From assembly GCA_963845495.1 (NCBI GenBank), contig CAWJTH010000231.1, forward strand, positions 25,220 to 89,219: a stretch of DNA of 64,000 bases, in the 5' to 3' direction. Origin of the DNA: JAZKFT01 sp963845495 (GTDB lineage: Bacteria > Bacteroidota > Bacteroidia > Chitinophagales > Chitinophagaceae). Every line of letters starts with the position of its first letter. Positions within the stretch are counted from its first letter, which is position 1. The notes under the pieces are model-generated. The model was not told the DNA's origin. It did no database searches and was given only the letters and a program-made list of their open reading frames with translations. Below, one piece after another: positions 24,086-32,069 of this stretch. The position numbers were made by a program, and so were the translations under genes.

Positions 24086-24196
24086 AATGTCTGATGTAAG
24101 GATGTAGGATGTCTGATGTAGATTTTCGATTTCTTCAATTTTATTTCTTAATAATATGGTTGCCAACACATCAGACATCTACAAATCATACATCAG
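24086..24196. repeat. Inverted word repeat (gtctgatgtaggat family) between convergent genes
   Basis: The left arm (24,086-24,123) with tgtctgatgtaaggatgtag and the right arm (24,166-24,196) with acacatcagacatctac are imperfect complements. The right arm supplies the permease gene's TGA stop. Confidence 0.75.
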
Positions 24197-25284
24197 CCAT
24201 TGTTCTTCACATCCAATGCATCCCTTAATCCATTCCCCAATAAATTAAATGCTAAAACAAGCAACATAATGGCTAATCCCGGAGCCAATGCCAGCATGGG
24301 GTTGTTGGTAATAATAAAATTGTAGTTTTCTTTTATCATCAACCCCCAACTTGGTTGTGGCGGTTGCACGCCAACACCAAGAAAACTAAGCCCGGCTTCA
24401 ATTACAATGGCCGAGGCAAAATTACTGGCGGCAATCACCAAAATTGGCCCGATAATATTGGGTAAAATATGCCGAAAAATAATGCGGCCGTTGCCGTAAC
24501 CCAATGCCCTTGCGGCTTCCACATATTCTAATTCGCGAACAGCCAGTACTTGTCCACGAACTAAACGAGCCACATTTACCCACATGGTTAGACCAACAGC
24601 AATAAAAACCTGCCAAAAACCTTTGCCCAATAACAAAGTAATTGCAAACACCAATAACAAGGTTGGGATGCTCCAAATTACGTTGATGAGCCACATTATC
24701 AGTTCATCGACCCAGCCTTTATAATAACCAGCCACCGCACCGAGCAGAACGCCAATAACTAAAGAAATAATAACAGCAACCAATCCCACTCCTAAACTTA
24801 CACGGGTGCCAAGCAATAACCGACTAAATAAATCACGGCCAAAATTATCGGTTCCCAGCAAAAAAGTTTTGGTGATGATTTGTTGAGCCATATTATTTTC
24901 GACCAATATATTTTTTATGGCAAAATGTTGCGGTTCGCTAATGCCTTCGTCAATATATTTTTCAACAAAAATAGAATCCCCTTTTATTTGATAACCGCTA
25001 ATTGGAATGTAGTGAAAACGATCTTCTTGACCGTTTAATAGTCTATCTAACCAATTGGTTGAAACAACCGTTTTTTCTTTTGGCAGCAATAAAAATTGTT
25101 TTGAGCTGCCAGGTTTTTCACGACCAATTTCCACCACCTGCCTATTTGCAAATGGCGAACCATCCGGCGATAAAAAATAAGCAAATATGGCCACAAACAA
25201 AGCCAGCCCAATAACCACTAAGCCAAAAACGGCTCCAGGGTTACGTTTCAAGCGACGCCAAGCTTTATTTTGGTCATTGGTCAT
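24193..25284 (-). CDS. ABC transporter permease, OppC/DppC type
   Basis: The 363-residue protein is one of two membrane subunits of a peptide/nickel-type importer. Seen: the N-terminal OppC segment with RLKRNPGAVFGLVVIGLALF, then a periplasmic insert (residues 50-130) longer than usual, then the DppC core: LGTDNFGRDLFSRLLLGTRVSLGVG and the EAA loop EYVEAARALGYGNGRIIFRHILPN divided across residues about 255-278. It ends near ALDVKNNG. No DppB, ATPase or binding-protein gene is beside it, so the partners are elsewhere. Confidence 0.93.
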   Translation of the reverse strand: MTNDQNKAWRRLKRNPGAVFGLVVIGLALFVAIFAYFLSPDGSPFANRQVVEIGREKPGSSKQFLLLPKEKTVVSTNWLDRLLNGQEDRFHYIPISGYQIKGDSIFVEKYIDEGISEPQHFAIKNILVENNMAQQIITKTFLLGTDNFGRDLFSRLLLGTRVSLGVGLVAVIISLVIGVLLGAVAGYYKGWVDELIMWLINVIWSIPTLLLVFAITLLLGKGFWQVFIAVGLTMWVNVARLVRGQVLAVRELEYVEAARALGYGNGRIIFRHILPNIIGPILVIAASNFASAIVIEAGLSFLGVGVQPPQPSWGLMIKENYNFIITNNPMLALAPGLAIMLLVLAFNLLGNGLRDALDVKNNG

Positions 25285-25332
25285 TTGTCTGAACCTGGAT
25301 TAATGAGGATTAAAAAGATTAATTGGATTATG

Positions 25333-25380
25333 CATTGTTCACTATTCACCACTCACCATTCACTTGCTCACCACTCTTCC
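25333..25380. repeat. Word repeat (ttcaccactcacc family) at the glycosyltransferase 3' end
   Basis: Tandem ttcactattcaccactcacc words. In the direction of the glycosyltransferase gene they read gtgaatggtgagtggtgaa. The arm covers the last codons of that gene and its TGA stop, giving it the tail VVSK. Confidence 0.65.
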
Positions 25381-26499
25381 CTTCCATTCGTATTTGCCAA
25401 ATTTACCCAACCATCCGGCAATAACGGTATAAATTATGTGGATGGGTTGCAAAAACGGAAACCAAACCAAGCATTTTGTTTTATTGAAAAACCGAGTTAC
25501 AGGAATTAAAAACCAAAGTTCCGCAATGGTTTTTACGGCCATTAAAATGAATAAAACCAACAAGAATTTAATAGAAAAAAATGCCGCCACCAGCAAAACC
25601 AAAAACCAAACATTGAATAAGTAAACCAATAATAAAGCTCCGAAAATTCGCTTATCATCGTAATGTGTTGCTTTGCTGGCCCAACGAATGCGCTGATTAA
25701 AAAAGCCTTTCCAAGTTTCGGTGGGCGGCGTAGATGTAATGGCAGCCTTAGTTTTAAGGTAAATTACTTGGGTCGGAAATTTTTTGTAAATCTTGTGCAT
25801 CAACAACATATCGTCGCCGGTAGGGATATTATCGATTCCTGCAAAACCGTTTACATCAATAAAAGATTGTTTGGTGTAAGCCAGGTTAGCGCCATTGCAC
25901 ATGGTATGGAAACGCAAAAAAACCGATGCCGCGGTTATGCCTTGCAAGGTCATAAAATCGAGCGTTTGAAACATCGATAGCAAGTTGTTTTTAGTAGTAA
26001 AAACAACCGGAGCGGCAATAAATTGGGCATCGTTTTCATTTTGTGCCTGTACCAAACTTTCAATCCAATCAGTTTCGTGCAAACAATCGGCGTCGGTGGC
26101 CACTATCAAATCTCCGCTGGATAAACCAATTCCTTTTTCAATCGCCTTTTTTTTATAGGCTTTTGTATTATCATCGCCCAAACTAATCACTTTTACTTGT
26201 GGGTGATTTAATGAAAAGCTTTGGGCAATTTCAGCAGTATCGTCAGTGGAATGGTCATCTACTACAATGATTTCCAATAAATTAGCAGGGTAGGTTTGTG
26301 CCAATACACTTTTAATGACGTTGGCAATATTTGCCGTTTCATTACGGGCGGGAATAATAACGGAAACCTTTGTAGAATAACTTGTTGCAGGCTTTTGGGT
26401 AAAATTAAACGTTGGCAATTTCATCCACCCATAACGATAGTATGCAATTAATAGGGCGTAACAAAATATCAAAAAAACAGAAAAATAAACTAGCCACAT
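25360..26499 (-). CDS. Glycosyltransferase family 2 membrane protein
   Basis: The protein has an N-terminal membrane helix (MWLVYFSVFLIFCYALL), the GT-A core STKVSVIIPARNETANI with VVDDHSTDDT, the metal motif DADC near residue 155, GDDMLL near 240, and QRIRWASK near 276, followed by three C-terminal helices. It belongs to the processive-type GT2 enzymes of cell-surface polymers. The frame extends upstream to 26,700 by 67 more residues with repeated Leu-Cys-Ala, but those codons are made of the ttgcaagttgcaag word repeat, so I set the start at the methionine at 26,499 (379 residues). Confidence 0.9.
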   Translation of the reverse strand: MWLVYFSVFLIFCYALLIAYYRYGWMKLPTFNFTQKPATSYSTKVSVIIPARNETANIANVIKSVLAQTYPANLLEIIVVDDHSTDDTAEIAQSFSLNHPQVKVISLGDDNTKAYKKKAIEKGIGLSSGDLIVATDADCLHETDWIESLVQAQNENDAQFIAAPVVFTTKNNLLSMFQTLDFMTLQGITAASVFLRFHTMCNGANLAYTKQSFIDVNGFAGIDNIPTGDDMLLMHKIYKKFPTQVIYLKTKAAITSTPPTETWKGFFNQRIRWASKATHYDDKRIFGALLLVYLFNVWFLVLLVAAFFSIKFLLVLFILMAVKTIAELWFLIPVTRFFNKTKCLVWFPFLQPIHIIYTVIAGWLGKFGKYEWKGRVVSK

Positions 26500-26524
26500 A
26501 GATTTTGCAACGATAACACAAAAA

Positions 26525-26729
26525 AAGGAGACAAGGAAACAAGCTGCAAGGAACAAGGCACAAGAAAGCAAATTACAAGCGTCAAGTTGCAAGGTACAAG
26601 GCGCAAGAAAACAAGGCGCAAGAAAGCAAGTTACAAGCCTCAAGTTGCAAGTTGCAAGTTGCAAGGAACAAGGTACAAGAAAGCAAGTTGCAAGCCTCAA
26701 GTTGCGAGGCTCAAAAAAGCAAGTTCCGA
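26525..26729. repeat. Tandem word repeat (caagttgcaag/gaacaaggtacaag family)
   Basis: About 200 bases of degenerate words such as caagttgcaaggaacaagg in tandem. There is no opposite arm. It lies between the start of the glycosyltransferase gene and the bcp gene, and creates a false N-terminal extension in the former. Confidence 0.75.
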
Positions 26730-26739
26730 GCTGCTAGAA

Positions 26740-26775
26740 CAGTCCGTCATCTGCCATCCGTCAACTGTCATCTCA
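26740..26775. repeat. Word repeat (gatgacagttgacggatgg family) at the bcp stop
   Basis: The top strand reads gtccgtcatctgccatccgt and more. In the bcp gene direction it reads gatgacagttgacggatggc and begins at its TGA stop codon. Confidence 0.65.
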
Positions 26776-27234
26776 ATTCCACGCTGCCAAAATTTCTTCC
26801 GTGTGTTTTGCACTATGTGGTTTATCTATTATTTTTTTGATTTTTCCTTTTTCATCAATCAAAAAAGTAGTGCGGTGGATACCATCAAATATCCGGCCCA
26901 TAAATTTTTTTTCGCCCCAAACACCATATTTTTCAATAATGACCCTGTTTTCATCAGCAATCAGCGGGAAAGGCAAATTATATTTTTGTTCGAATTTCTT
27001 ATGTTTTTTTACCGTATCGGCGCTTACACCGATTACTTGAAAGCCTTGCTGGATAAGCGTTTGGTTGTTGTCTCGCAAATTACAAGCTTGGGTAGTGCAA
27101 GTTGGGGTATCATCGGCTGGATAGAAATAGAGTACCACTTTCTTGCCCAAAAAATCTTTTAATTGAATGCTGTTGCCATTTTGATCTACACCCTTAAACG
27201 CCGGTGCTTTGTCGCCTTCTTGCAATGTTATCAT
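26773..27234 (-). CDS. bcp: Peroxiredoxin, bacterioferritin comigratory protein type
   Basis: The thiol peroxidase reduces hydrogen and organic peroxides using thioredoxin. From the start chosen here (MITLQEGDKAPAF, 153 residues) Cys46 in DTPTCTTQACNLRD is the peroxidatic cysteine and Cys51 the resolving one, the CxxxxC pattern of the 1-Cys/2-Cys BCP group. A longer frame starts at 27,300, adding 22 residues that the family does not have. The stop codon is the first base triplet of a word repeat. Confidence 0.93.
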   Translation of the reverse strand: MITLQEGDKAPAFKGVDQNGNSIQLKDFLGKKVVLYFYPADDTPTCTTQACNLRDNNQTLIQQGFQVIGVSADTVKKHKKFEQKYNLPFPLIADENRVIIEKYGVWGEKKFMGRIFDGIHRTTFLIDEKGKIKKIIDKPHSAKHTEEILAAWN

Positions 27235-27385
27235 GTATCGGTTTTGCCAAACAAACAATTTTTGTGGGCGTTTGTTTTGTGAAACAAAAGTTGATTCCAT
27301 TTGTCGGCGTTAGAAAAATCCAATAAAAATAATGTGGCGAATAGCGGTGGTTGGAAAAAGAGGGCGGAAAAAATTTCTAAAATTA

Positions 27386-27458
27386 AAATTGCATAAAATG
27401 TTTATTCTAAACGGCTAAACGAAAATATTTTTTGTTTAGCCTTATTTTAATGCAATTT
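27386..27458. repeat. Two-tier hairpin in the gap before carB
   Basis: The inner stem ggctaaac (27,413-27,420) pairs with gtttagcc (27,434-27,441). An outer stem aaattgcataaaa (27,386-27,398) pairs with ttttaatgcaattt with one bulge. No gene is visible in the 480-base gap 27,235-27,714, which also holds a -7 box and a word repeat. Confidence 0.6.
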
Positions 27459-27557
27459 ATATTATTGGCCGTCAAAAACATAGCGATTTGATTTTGTTCC
27501 AATCCCCGCCAATTACATTTTATCTAAAAATTAATGGCATCACATTTTCACCAACCT

Positions 27558-27565
27558 TACATTTG
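27558..27565 (+). promoter_or_regulatory. Possible -7 box for carB
   Basis: TACATTTG, an exact TAnnTTTG, lies 149 nt before the start codon, with the word repeat in between. No TTG at -33. Confidence 0.35.
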
Positions 27566-27614
27566 CACGATTTTGCCCGTCTTTGATTGTGCATAAATTA
27601 CAAGTTTTAAAAGT

Positions 27615-27686
27615 GTAATTAAGTAATTTGGTAATTAGGTAGGTGGAATGTTTTAGGATGTTTACCCAACTACTTAATTACTTGAC
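27615..27686. repeat. Inverted word repeat (gtaattaagtaatttgg family) in the carB leader
   Basis: The left arm (27,615-27,646) and right arm (27,664-27,686, acccaactacttaattactt) are imperfect complements. The words are close to those of the palindrome at 35,504-35,567. Confidence 0.7.
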
Positions 27687-27714
27687 TGAAATTAGGAAAA
27701 ACATAAATTAAGAA

Positions 27715-30540
27715 ATGCCTTTAGACAAATCAATCCAATCTGTTCTTATTATCGGCTCGGGCCCAATTGTTATTGGCCAAGCTTGTGAATTTGATTATTC
27801 TGGTACGCAAGCTGCTCGCAGTCTGCGTGAAGAAGGGATCAAAGTGATCCTTATCAACAGCAATCCGGCTACCATTATGACCGATCCGATGATGGCCGAT
27901 CGTGTGTATTTATTGCCATTGAATACGGAAAGTATTGAGCAAATTTTGCAAGAAAACCAGATTGATGCGGTGTTGGCAACCATGGGCGGACAAACGGCAT
28001 TGAATTTGGCAAAGGAAGCGGAGGAGTTAGGTATTTGGGAAAAATATAATTGCAGGCTTATCGGTGTTGATATCAAAGCAATCGACAAAGCGGAAGACCG
28101 TGAAAAATTTCGCCAATGGATGATTGCCCTTGGCGTGCCTGTTGCTCCGGCACATACCGCTAATAGTTTTTTGGAAGGAAAAGAATTTGCACAAGAGATT
28201 GGTTTTCCGTTGGTTATACGTCCATCGTTTACACTGGGCGGTGGCGGCGCAGGTTTTGTGCACGATAAAAGCGAATTGGATGAAGCCTTAAACCGTGGAT
28301 TGACGGCTTCTCCGATCCACGAAGTGTTGGTAGAAAAAGCTGTGTTAGGTTGGAAAGAATTTGAGTTGGAATTGCTTCGCGATGCGGCAGATAATGTAGC
28401 TATTATTTGTACGGTTGAAAATTTTGATCCGATGGGCGTGCACACGGGCGATTCAATTACCGTGGCACCAGCCATGACTTTGAGCGATACCGCTTTCCAA
28501 TTGATGCGTAACACTGCCATCATGATGATGCGTGACTTGGGCAATTTTGCTGGCGGTTGCAACGTTCAGTTTGCATTAAATCCTGTAAATGAGGAGATTA
28601 TAGCGATCGAAATCAATCCAAGGGTAAGCCGTTCATCTGCTTTAGCCAGCAAGGCAACCGGCTATCCAATCGCAAAAATTGCTGCCAAATTGGCCATTGG
28701 TTACAATTTGGATGAGTTAAAAAATCAGATCACAAAAACAACTTCCGCTTATTTTGAACCAGCGTTGGACTATGTAATTGTAAAAGTGCCGCGTTGGAAT
28801 TTCGATAAATTTAAAGGTGCTAACGATACGCTTGGCTTGCAAATGAAAAGCGTGGGCGAAGTGATGAGCATCGGTAGAAGTTTTACCGAAGCCATTCAAA
28901 AAGCTTGCATTAGTTTGGAAAATGATTCGGTTGGATTGGGTTATTATGGCAAGAATTTGATGCAAGGCGAAGCTTTAATCGAGCAAATTAAGATACCAAA
29001 ATGGGATAGGCTTTTCCGTATAAAAGATGCTTTGATGCAGGGCGTGAGTGTTAAAACCATTTGCGAAGCAACATTGATTGATCGTTGGTTTATTTATCAA
29101 ATCCGTAAAATTGCCAGGATTGAACAGCAGATTGCCAAATATAACGGCGATACCTTGCCCGATGAATTGTTGATAAAAGCAAAGCACAACGGTTTTAGCG
29201 ACCAACAGATTTGCCTCATCATGAAAGATGGTACCACCGACGACGAAATTTATGAGCGTCGCAAAAAAATGGGCCTCACCCGTGTGTTTAAAATGGTGGA
29301 TACTTGCAGTGCCGAGTTTGAAGCGAAGACGCCTTATTTCTATAGCACTTTTGAACAAGGAAACGTCTCAGAATCAAAGGTTTCCGACAAAAGGAAAATT
29401 ATTGTTTTAGGCTCTGGCCCAAACCGCATTGGCCAAGGTATTGAGTTTGATTATTGCTGCGTACACGGTTTGCTGGCTATTAAAGAATGTGGTTATGAAG
29501 CCATTATGGTGAATTGTAACCCAGAAACGGTTTCCACTGATTTTGATATGGCAGATAAATTATATTTTGAACCCGTTTATTGGGAAAACCTTTGGGAAAT
29601 AATAGAACATGAACAGCCTGAAGGCGTTATTGTTCAGTTGGGTGGACAAACAGCTTTGAAACTGGCCAAGCGTTTGCACGAAAGAGGCATCAAAATAATC
29701 GGTACCAGTTTCGATAGTATGGATATTGCCGAAGACCGTGGTCGTTTTAGCAATATGTTGAAAGATTTAGGTATTCCTTACCCAAATTTTGGCGTGGCTT
29801 TAAATACTGACGAGGCCATTGAAGTGGCCAAAGAAGTTGGTTACCCAATTTTGGTTCGCCCAAGCTATGTGTTGGGCGGCCAACGGATGCGGATTGTATT
29901 GAACGATGAAGAATTGGAAAAAGGGGTATTGAGCTTATTGAAACATCTTCCAAACAATACCATTTTAATTGACCACTTTTTAGACCGTTGCCAAGAAGCG
30001 GAAATTGATGCTTTGTTCGATGGCGAAAATTTCCACGTGATGGGTGTAATGGAACATATTGAACCTGCTGGTATCCACAGCGGTGACAGTAATGCAGTGT
30101 TGCCGGCCTTTAACCTTACCCCGCTTATTGTTACCACCATGGAACATTATGCTGAAAAAATTGCTAGGGCATTGAATATCAAAGGGTTAATAAACATTCA
30201 ATTTGCCATAAAAGACAATACGGTTTATATTATCGAAGCAAATCCGAGAGCTAGCCGTACCACGCCGTTTATTGCCAAAGCGTATCAAATTCCTTATTTA
30301 AACATTGCCACTAAAATAATGTTGGGTGAAGCCAAAGTAACGGATTTTGAATATGATAAAAAATTGCAAGGTTTCGCCATAAAAGAACCGGTTTTCAGTT
30401 TCGACAAATTCCCCGGCGTAAATAAACAGCTAGGGCCAGAAATGAAATCGACCGGCGAAGCCATCCGCTTTATCAAAGATTTGAAGGATCCTTATTTTAG
30501 AACGCTCTATAAAGAAAGAAGCATGCACTTGAGCAAATAA
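27715..30540 (+). CDS. carB: Carbamoyl-phosphate synthase large subunit
   Basis: The enzyme makes carbamoyl phosphate from bicarbonate, ammonia and two ATP, for pyrimidine and arginine synthesis; CarA provides the ammonia and is not in the window. Seen: a duplicated pair of biotin-carboxylase-like ATP-grasp halves, each starting with the same GSGP(I/N) motif (IIGSGPIVIGQACEFDYSG and VLGSGPNRIGQGIEFDY), the linker oligomerisation domain around residues 400-550, and NPR(V/A)SRSSA/NPRASRTTPF. At 941 residues it lacks the C-terminal MGS-like allosteric domain of the enterobacterial enzyme, as usual in Bacteroidota; that suggests no UMP/ornithine control at this site. Confidence 0.97.
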   Translation: MPLDKSIQSVLIIGSGPIVIGQACEFDYSGTQAARSLREEGIKVILINSNPATIMTDPMMADRVYLLPLNTESIEQILQENQIDAVLATMGGQTALNLAKEAEELGIWEKYNCRLIGVDIKAIDKAEDREKFRQWMIALGVPVAPAHTANSFLEGKEFAQEIGFPLVIRPSFTLGGGGAGFVHDKSELDEALNRGLTASPIHEVLVEKAVLGWKEFELELLRDAADNVAIICTVENFDPMGVHTGDSITVAPAMTLSDTAFQLMRNTAIMMMRDLGNFAGGCNVQFALNPVNEEIIAIEINPRVSRSSALASKATGYPIAKIAAKLAIGYNLDELKNQITKTTSAYFEPALDYVIVKVPRWNFDKFKGANDTLGLQMKSVGEVMSIGRSFTEAIQKACISLENDSVGLGYYGKNLMQGEALIEQIKIPKWDRLFRIKDALMQGVSVKTICEATLIDRWFIYQIRKIARIEQQIAKYNGDTLPDELLIKAKHNGFSDQQICLIMKDGTTDDEIYERRKKMGLTRVFKMVDTCSAEFEAKTPYFYSTFEQGNVSESKVSDKRKIIVLGSGPNRIGQGIEFDYCCVHGLLAIKECGYEAIMVNCNPETVSTDFDMADKLYFEPVYWENLWEIIEHEQPEGVIVQLGGQTALKLAKRLHERGIKIIGTSFDSMDIAEDRGRFSNMLKDLGIPYPNFGVALNTDEAIEVAKEVGYPILVRPSYVLGGQRMRIVLNDEELEKGVLSLLKHLPNNTILIDHFLDRCQEAEIDALFDGENFHVMGVMEHIEPAGIHSGDSNAVLPAFNLTPLIVTTMEHYAEKIARALNIKGLINIQFAIKDNTVYIIEANPRASRTTPFIAKAYQIPYLNIATKIMLGEAKVTDFEYDKKLQGFAIKEPVFSFDKFPGVNKQLGPEMKSTGEAIRFIKDLKDPYFRTLYKERSMHLSK

Positions 30541-30550
30541 ATTCTCCTAT

Positions 30551-30586
30551 AAAAAAGCCTAAACATTTTTTTGTTTAGGCTTTTTT
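30551..30586. terminator. Bidirectional terminator between carB and the lipoprotein gene
   Basis: A perfect 14-bp stem aaaaaagcctaaac/gtttaggctttttt with an 8-nt T-rich loop serves both convergent genes. Confidence 0.9.
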
Positions 30587-30605
30587 ATGGCTTCACTACT
30601 AATTT

Positions 30606-31703
30606 TTATGGCTTGGGATATTTATCGATTATTGCCTGTAAAAAAGCCATATCGAAGTCAGGATGTCTTTTATAATCAGCAATTGCTACCGAGGCTCTGT
30701 CATAATCTGAAGACCGTAAATAATAGGCAATCAATTCTATGTGTCCCTTTTCAAAACCGGGCATATTTTTTACCAGTTGCTCAAAACAAGCTTTTTCTTT
30801 TACCACATCGTTGGTTGTTTTATATACCAAACCTCGTTCGTAATCTAGCATAGGATCTTTGCCAAGCATACTATCTAAATTATTGATCGCTCCCAAGGCT
30901 AAATCATATTTTTTTTGCATAAAATATCCTTCAATTTCAATTAAATACATTTTTGGCTCATTAGGGTAAAGCGCTTGGTAGCGTTCTATGGCTTTTGAAT
31001 AAGCAGAATCATCTGGTAAATGTTCGGTAATCGATACATGTAATAGTTGCACTATTTTCATGTTTTTTATGTTACTTGGCAAGCTTTGCCAGTTTTTTTC
31101 GGCTCCTTCAAAATCTTGCCCCCGCATCATTTGCTTAATATCCTCTATTTCACTCATAGCATTAACGTCTTTGCTGGAAGCACTACTGCCGCCTATGGTT
31201 TTGTAAACATTTCCCATAGATTCCGACAGATTTTCACCGGTGAGATAAATAAATGCGTCGGCGATTTTACATTTGCCTTTTACATGTGCCAGTTCAAGGT
31301 CGTGGTAATTAAAGGCACTGTTCACAAACATCCTAAATATCAGATGTTGCGTATCGCCTTTGGCGTATGCCCTTATTAATTGATAACTACCTTTTTTACC
31401 AATTGATTGTAAAATGATGGTGCCAAATTGCATTTTTTCTCTTAAACCTGCCTTGAAGCTTTCCCGCTGTAGCATGCCGCCTCCGTTCGACAATCCCATT
31501 TTATCGATCATCAAATCCAAATCAATGGCGTTGTTTAAATAATCCGCATCTTTTCGATTGATAGACGTTTCAATTGTTTTTGCCATGGCAAGGGCCTCAT
31601 CTTTTGTTACTGGTTTTTCTTTGGTTTTGCAAGCAAATAGCAAACTAATGGTTAGCGGCAAAATGGTGTATAAAAATACTAGTCTCAAATGCGTAATTCT
31701 CAT
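30606..31703 (-). CDS. Lipoprotein of unknown function
   Basis: The 365-residue protein has a lipoprotein signal with LLFAC (lipidation at Cys25). The middle (residues 30-180) resembles DUF-type proteins with an NTF2-like or cystatin-like fold (KDADYLNNAIDLDLMIDKM, then HDLELAHVKGKCKIADAFIY), and the rest (about 200-360) has helix pairs like tetratricopeptide repeats. I recognise no named family. It probably faces the periplasm or outer membrane. It converges with carB. Confidence 0.82.
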   Translation of the reverse strand: MRITHLRLVFLYTILPLTISLLFACKTKEKPVTKDEALAMAKTIETSINRKDADYLNNAIDLDLMIDKMGLSNGGGMLQRESFKAGLREKMQFGTIILQSIGKKGSYQLIRAYAKGDTQHLIFRMFVNSAFNYHDLELAHVKGKCKIADAFIYLTGENLSESMGNVYKTIGGSSASSKDVNAMSEIEDIKQMMRGQDFEGAEKNWQSLPSNIKNMKIVQLLHVSITEHLPDDSAYSKAIERYQALYPNEPKMYLIEIEGYFMQKKYDLALGAINNLDSMLGKDPMLDYERGLVYKTTNDVVKEKACFEQLVKNMPGFEKGHIELIAYYLRSSDYDRASVAIADYKRHPDFDMAFLQAIIDKYPKP

Positions 31704-31834
31704 GGTTTGTTGGTTAGTTTTAATAATGTGTTAAATATAAAGATTTAGTGAATAATGCAACTCGTAAATTAAATAAACGGGCCAACTAAATCCAAAGACT
31801 GTTTTTTTTGCCATTGTCGTTAATTAAATAACCC

Positions 31835-31994
31835 AAGTTGCTAGTTATTAGTTGATGCGTGTTGCTTGCTTGGATGGTTAACAGATGACGGATGACAGGC
31901 ATAAACGTACGATGGCTGGTTTAGATACCGTTATCTGCCAACTGTCAACCCTTGTTTTGTCATAGGTTGTGTGAAAACCAATAACTAGCAACTT
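31835..31994. repeat. Nested inverted word repeats in the gap before the trifunctional gene
   Basis: The outer pair is aagttgctagttattag (31,835-31,851) with ccaataactagcaactt (31,978-31,994). The inner pair at 31,877-31,898 and 31,928-31,949 uses gacggatgacagg words, imperfect. Two different word families are thus nested. I see no gene in 31,704-32,069; the remainder contains the promoter below. Confidence 0.75.
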
Positions 31995-32023
31995 GAGATA
32001 AATAGTTAATCCGTAGTTAATTG

Positions 32024-32053
32024 TTGTTAAATATCAAACTGCCGTTACTTTTG
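32024..32053 (+). promoter_or_regulatory. Full Bacteroidota-type promoter
   Basis: TTG (32,024-32,026), a 19-nt spacer, and TACTTTTG (32,046-32,053) match the TTG-N19-TAnnTTTG consensus fully. The start codon is 16 nt further, giving a short leader. Confidence 0.75.
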
Positions 32054-32069
32054 CAGCGTCCTATAAATT

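Noticed and set aside
26500..26700. N-terminal Cys/Leu-rich extension of the glycosyltransferase as a special domain
   Set aside because: It is translated word repeat; the family begins at the later methionine.
27795..28562. 255-residue frame antisense to carB
   Set aside because: It is fully within the strongly conserved carB and has no protein-like family pattern.
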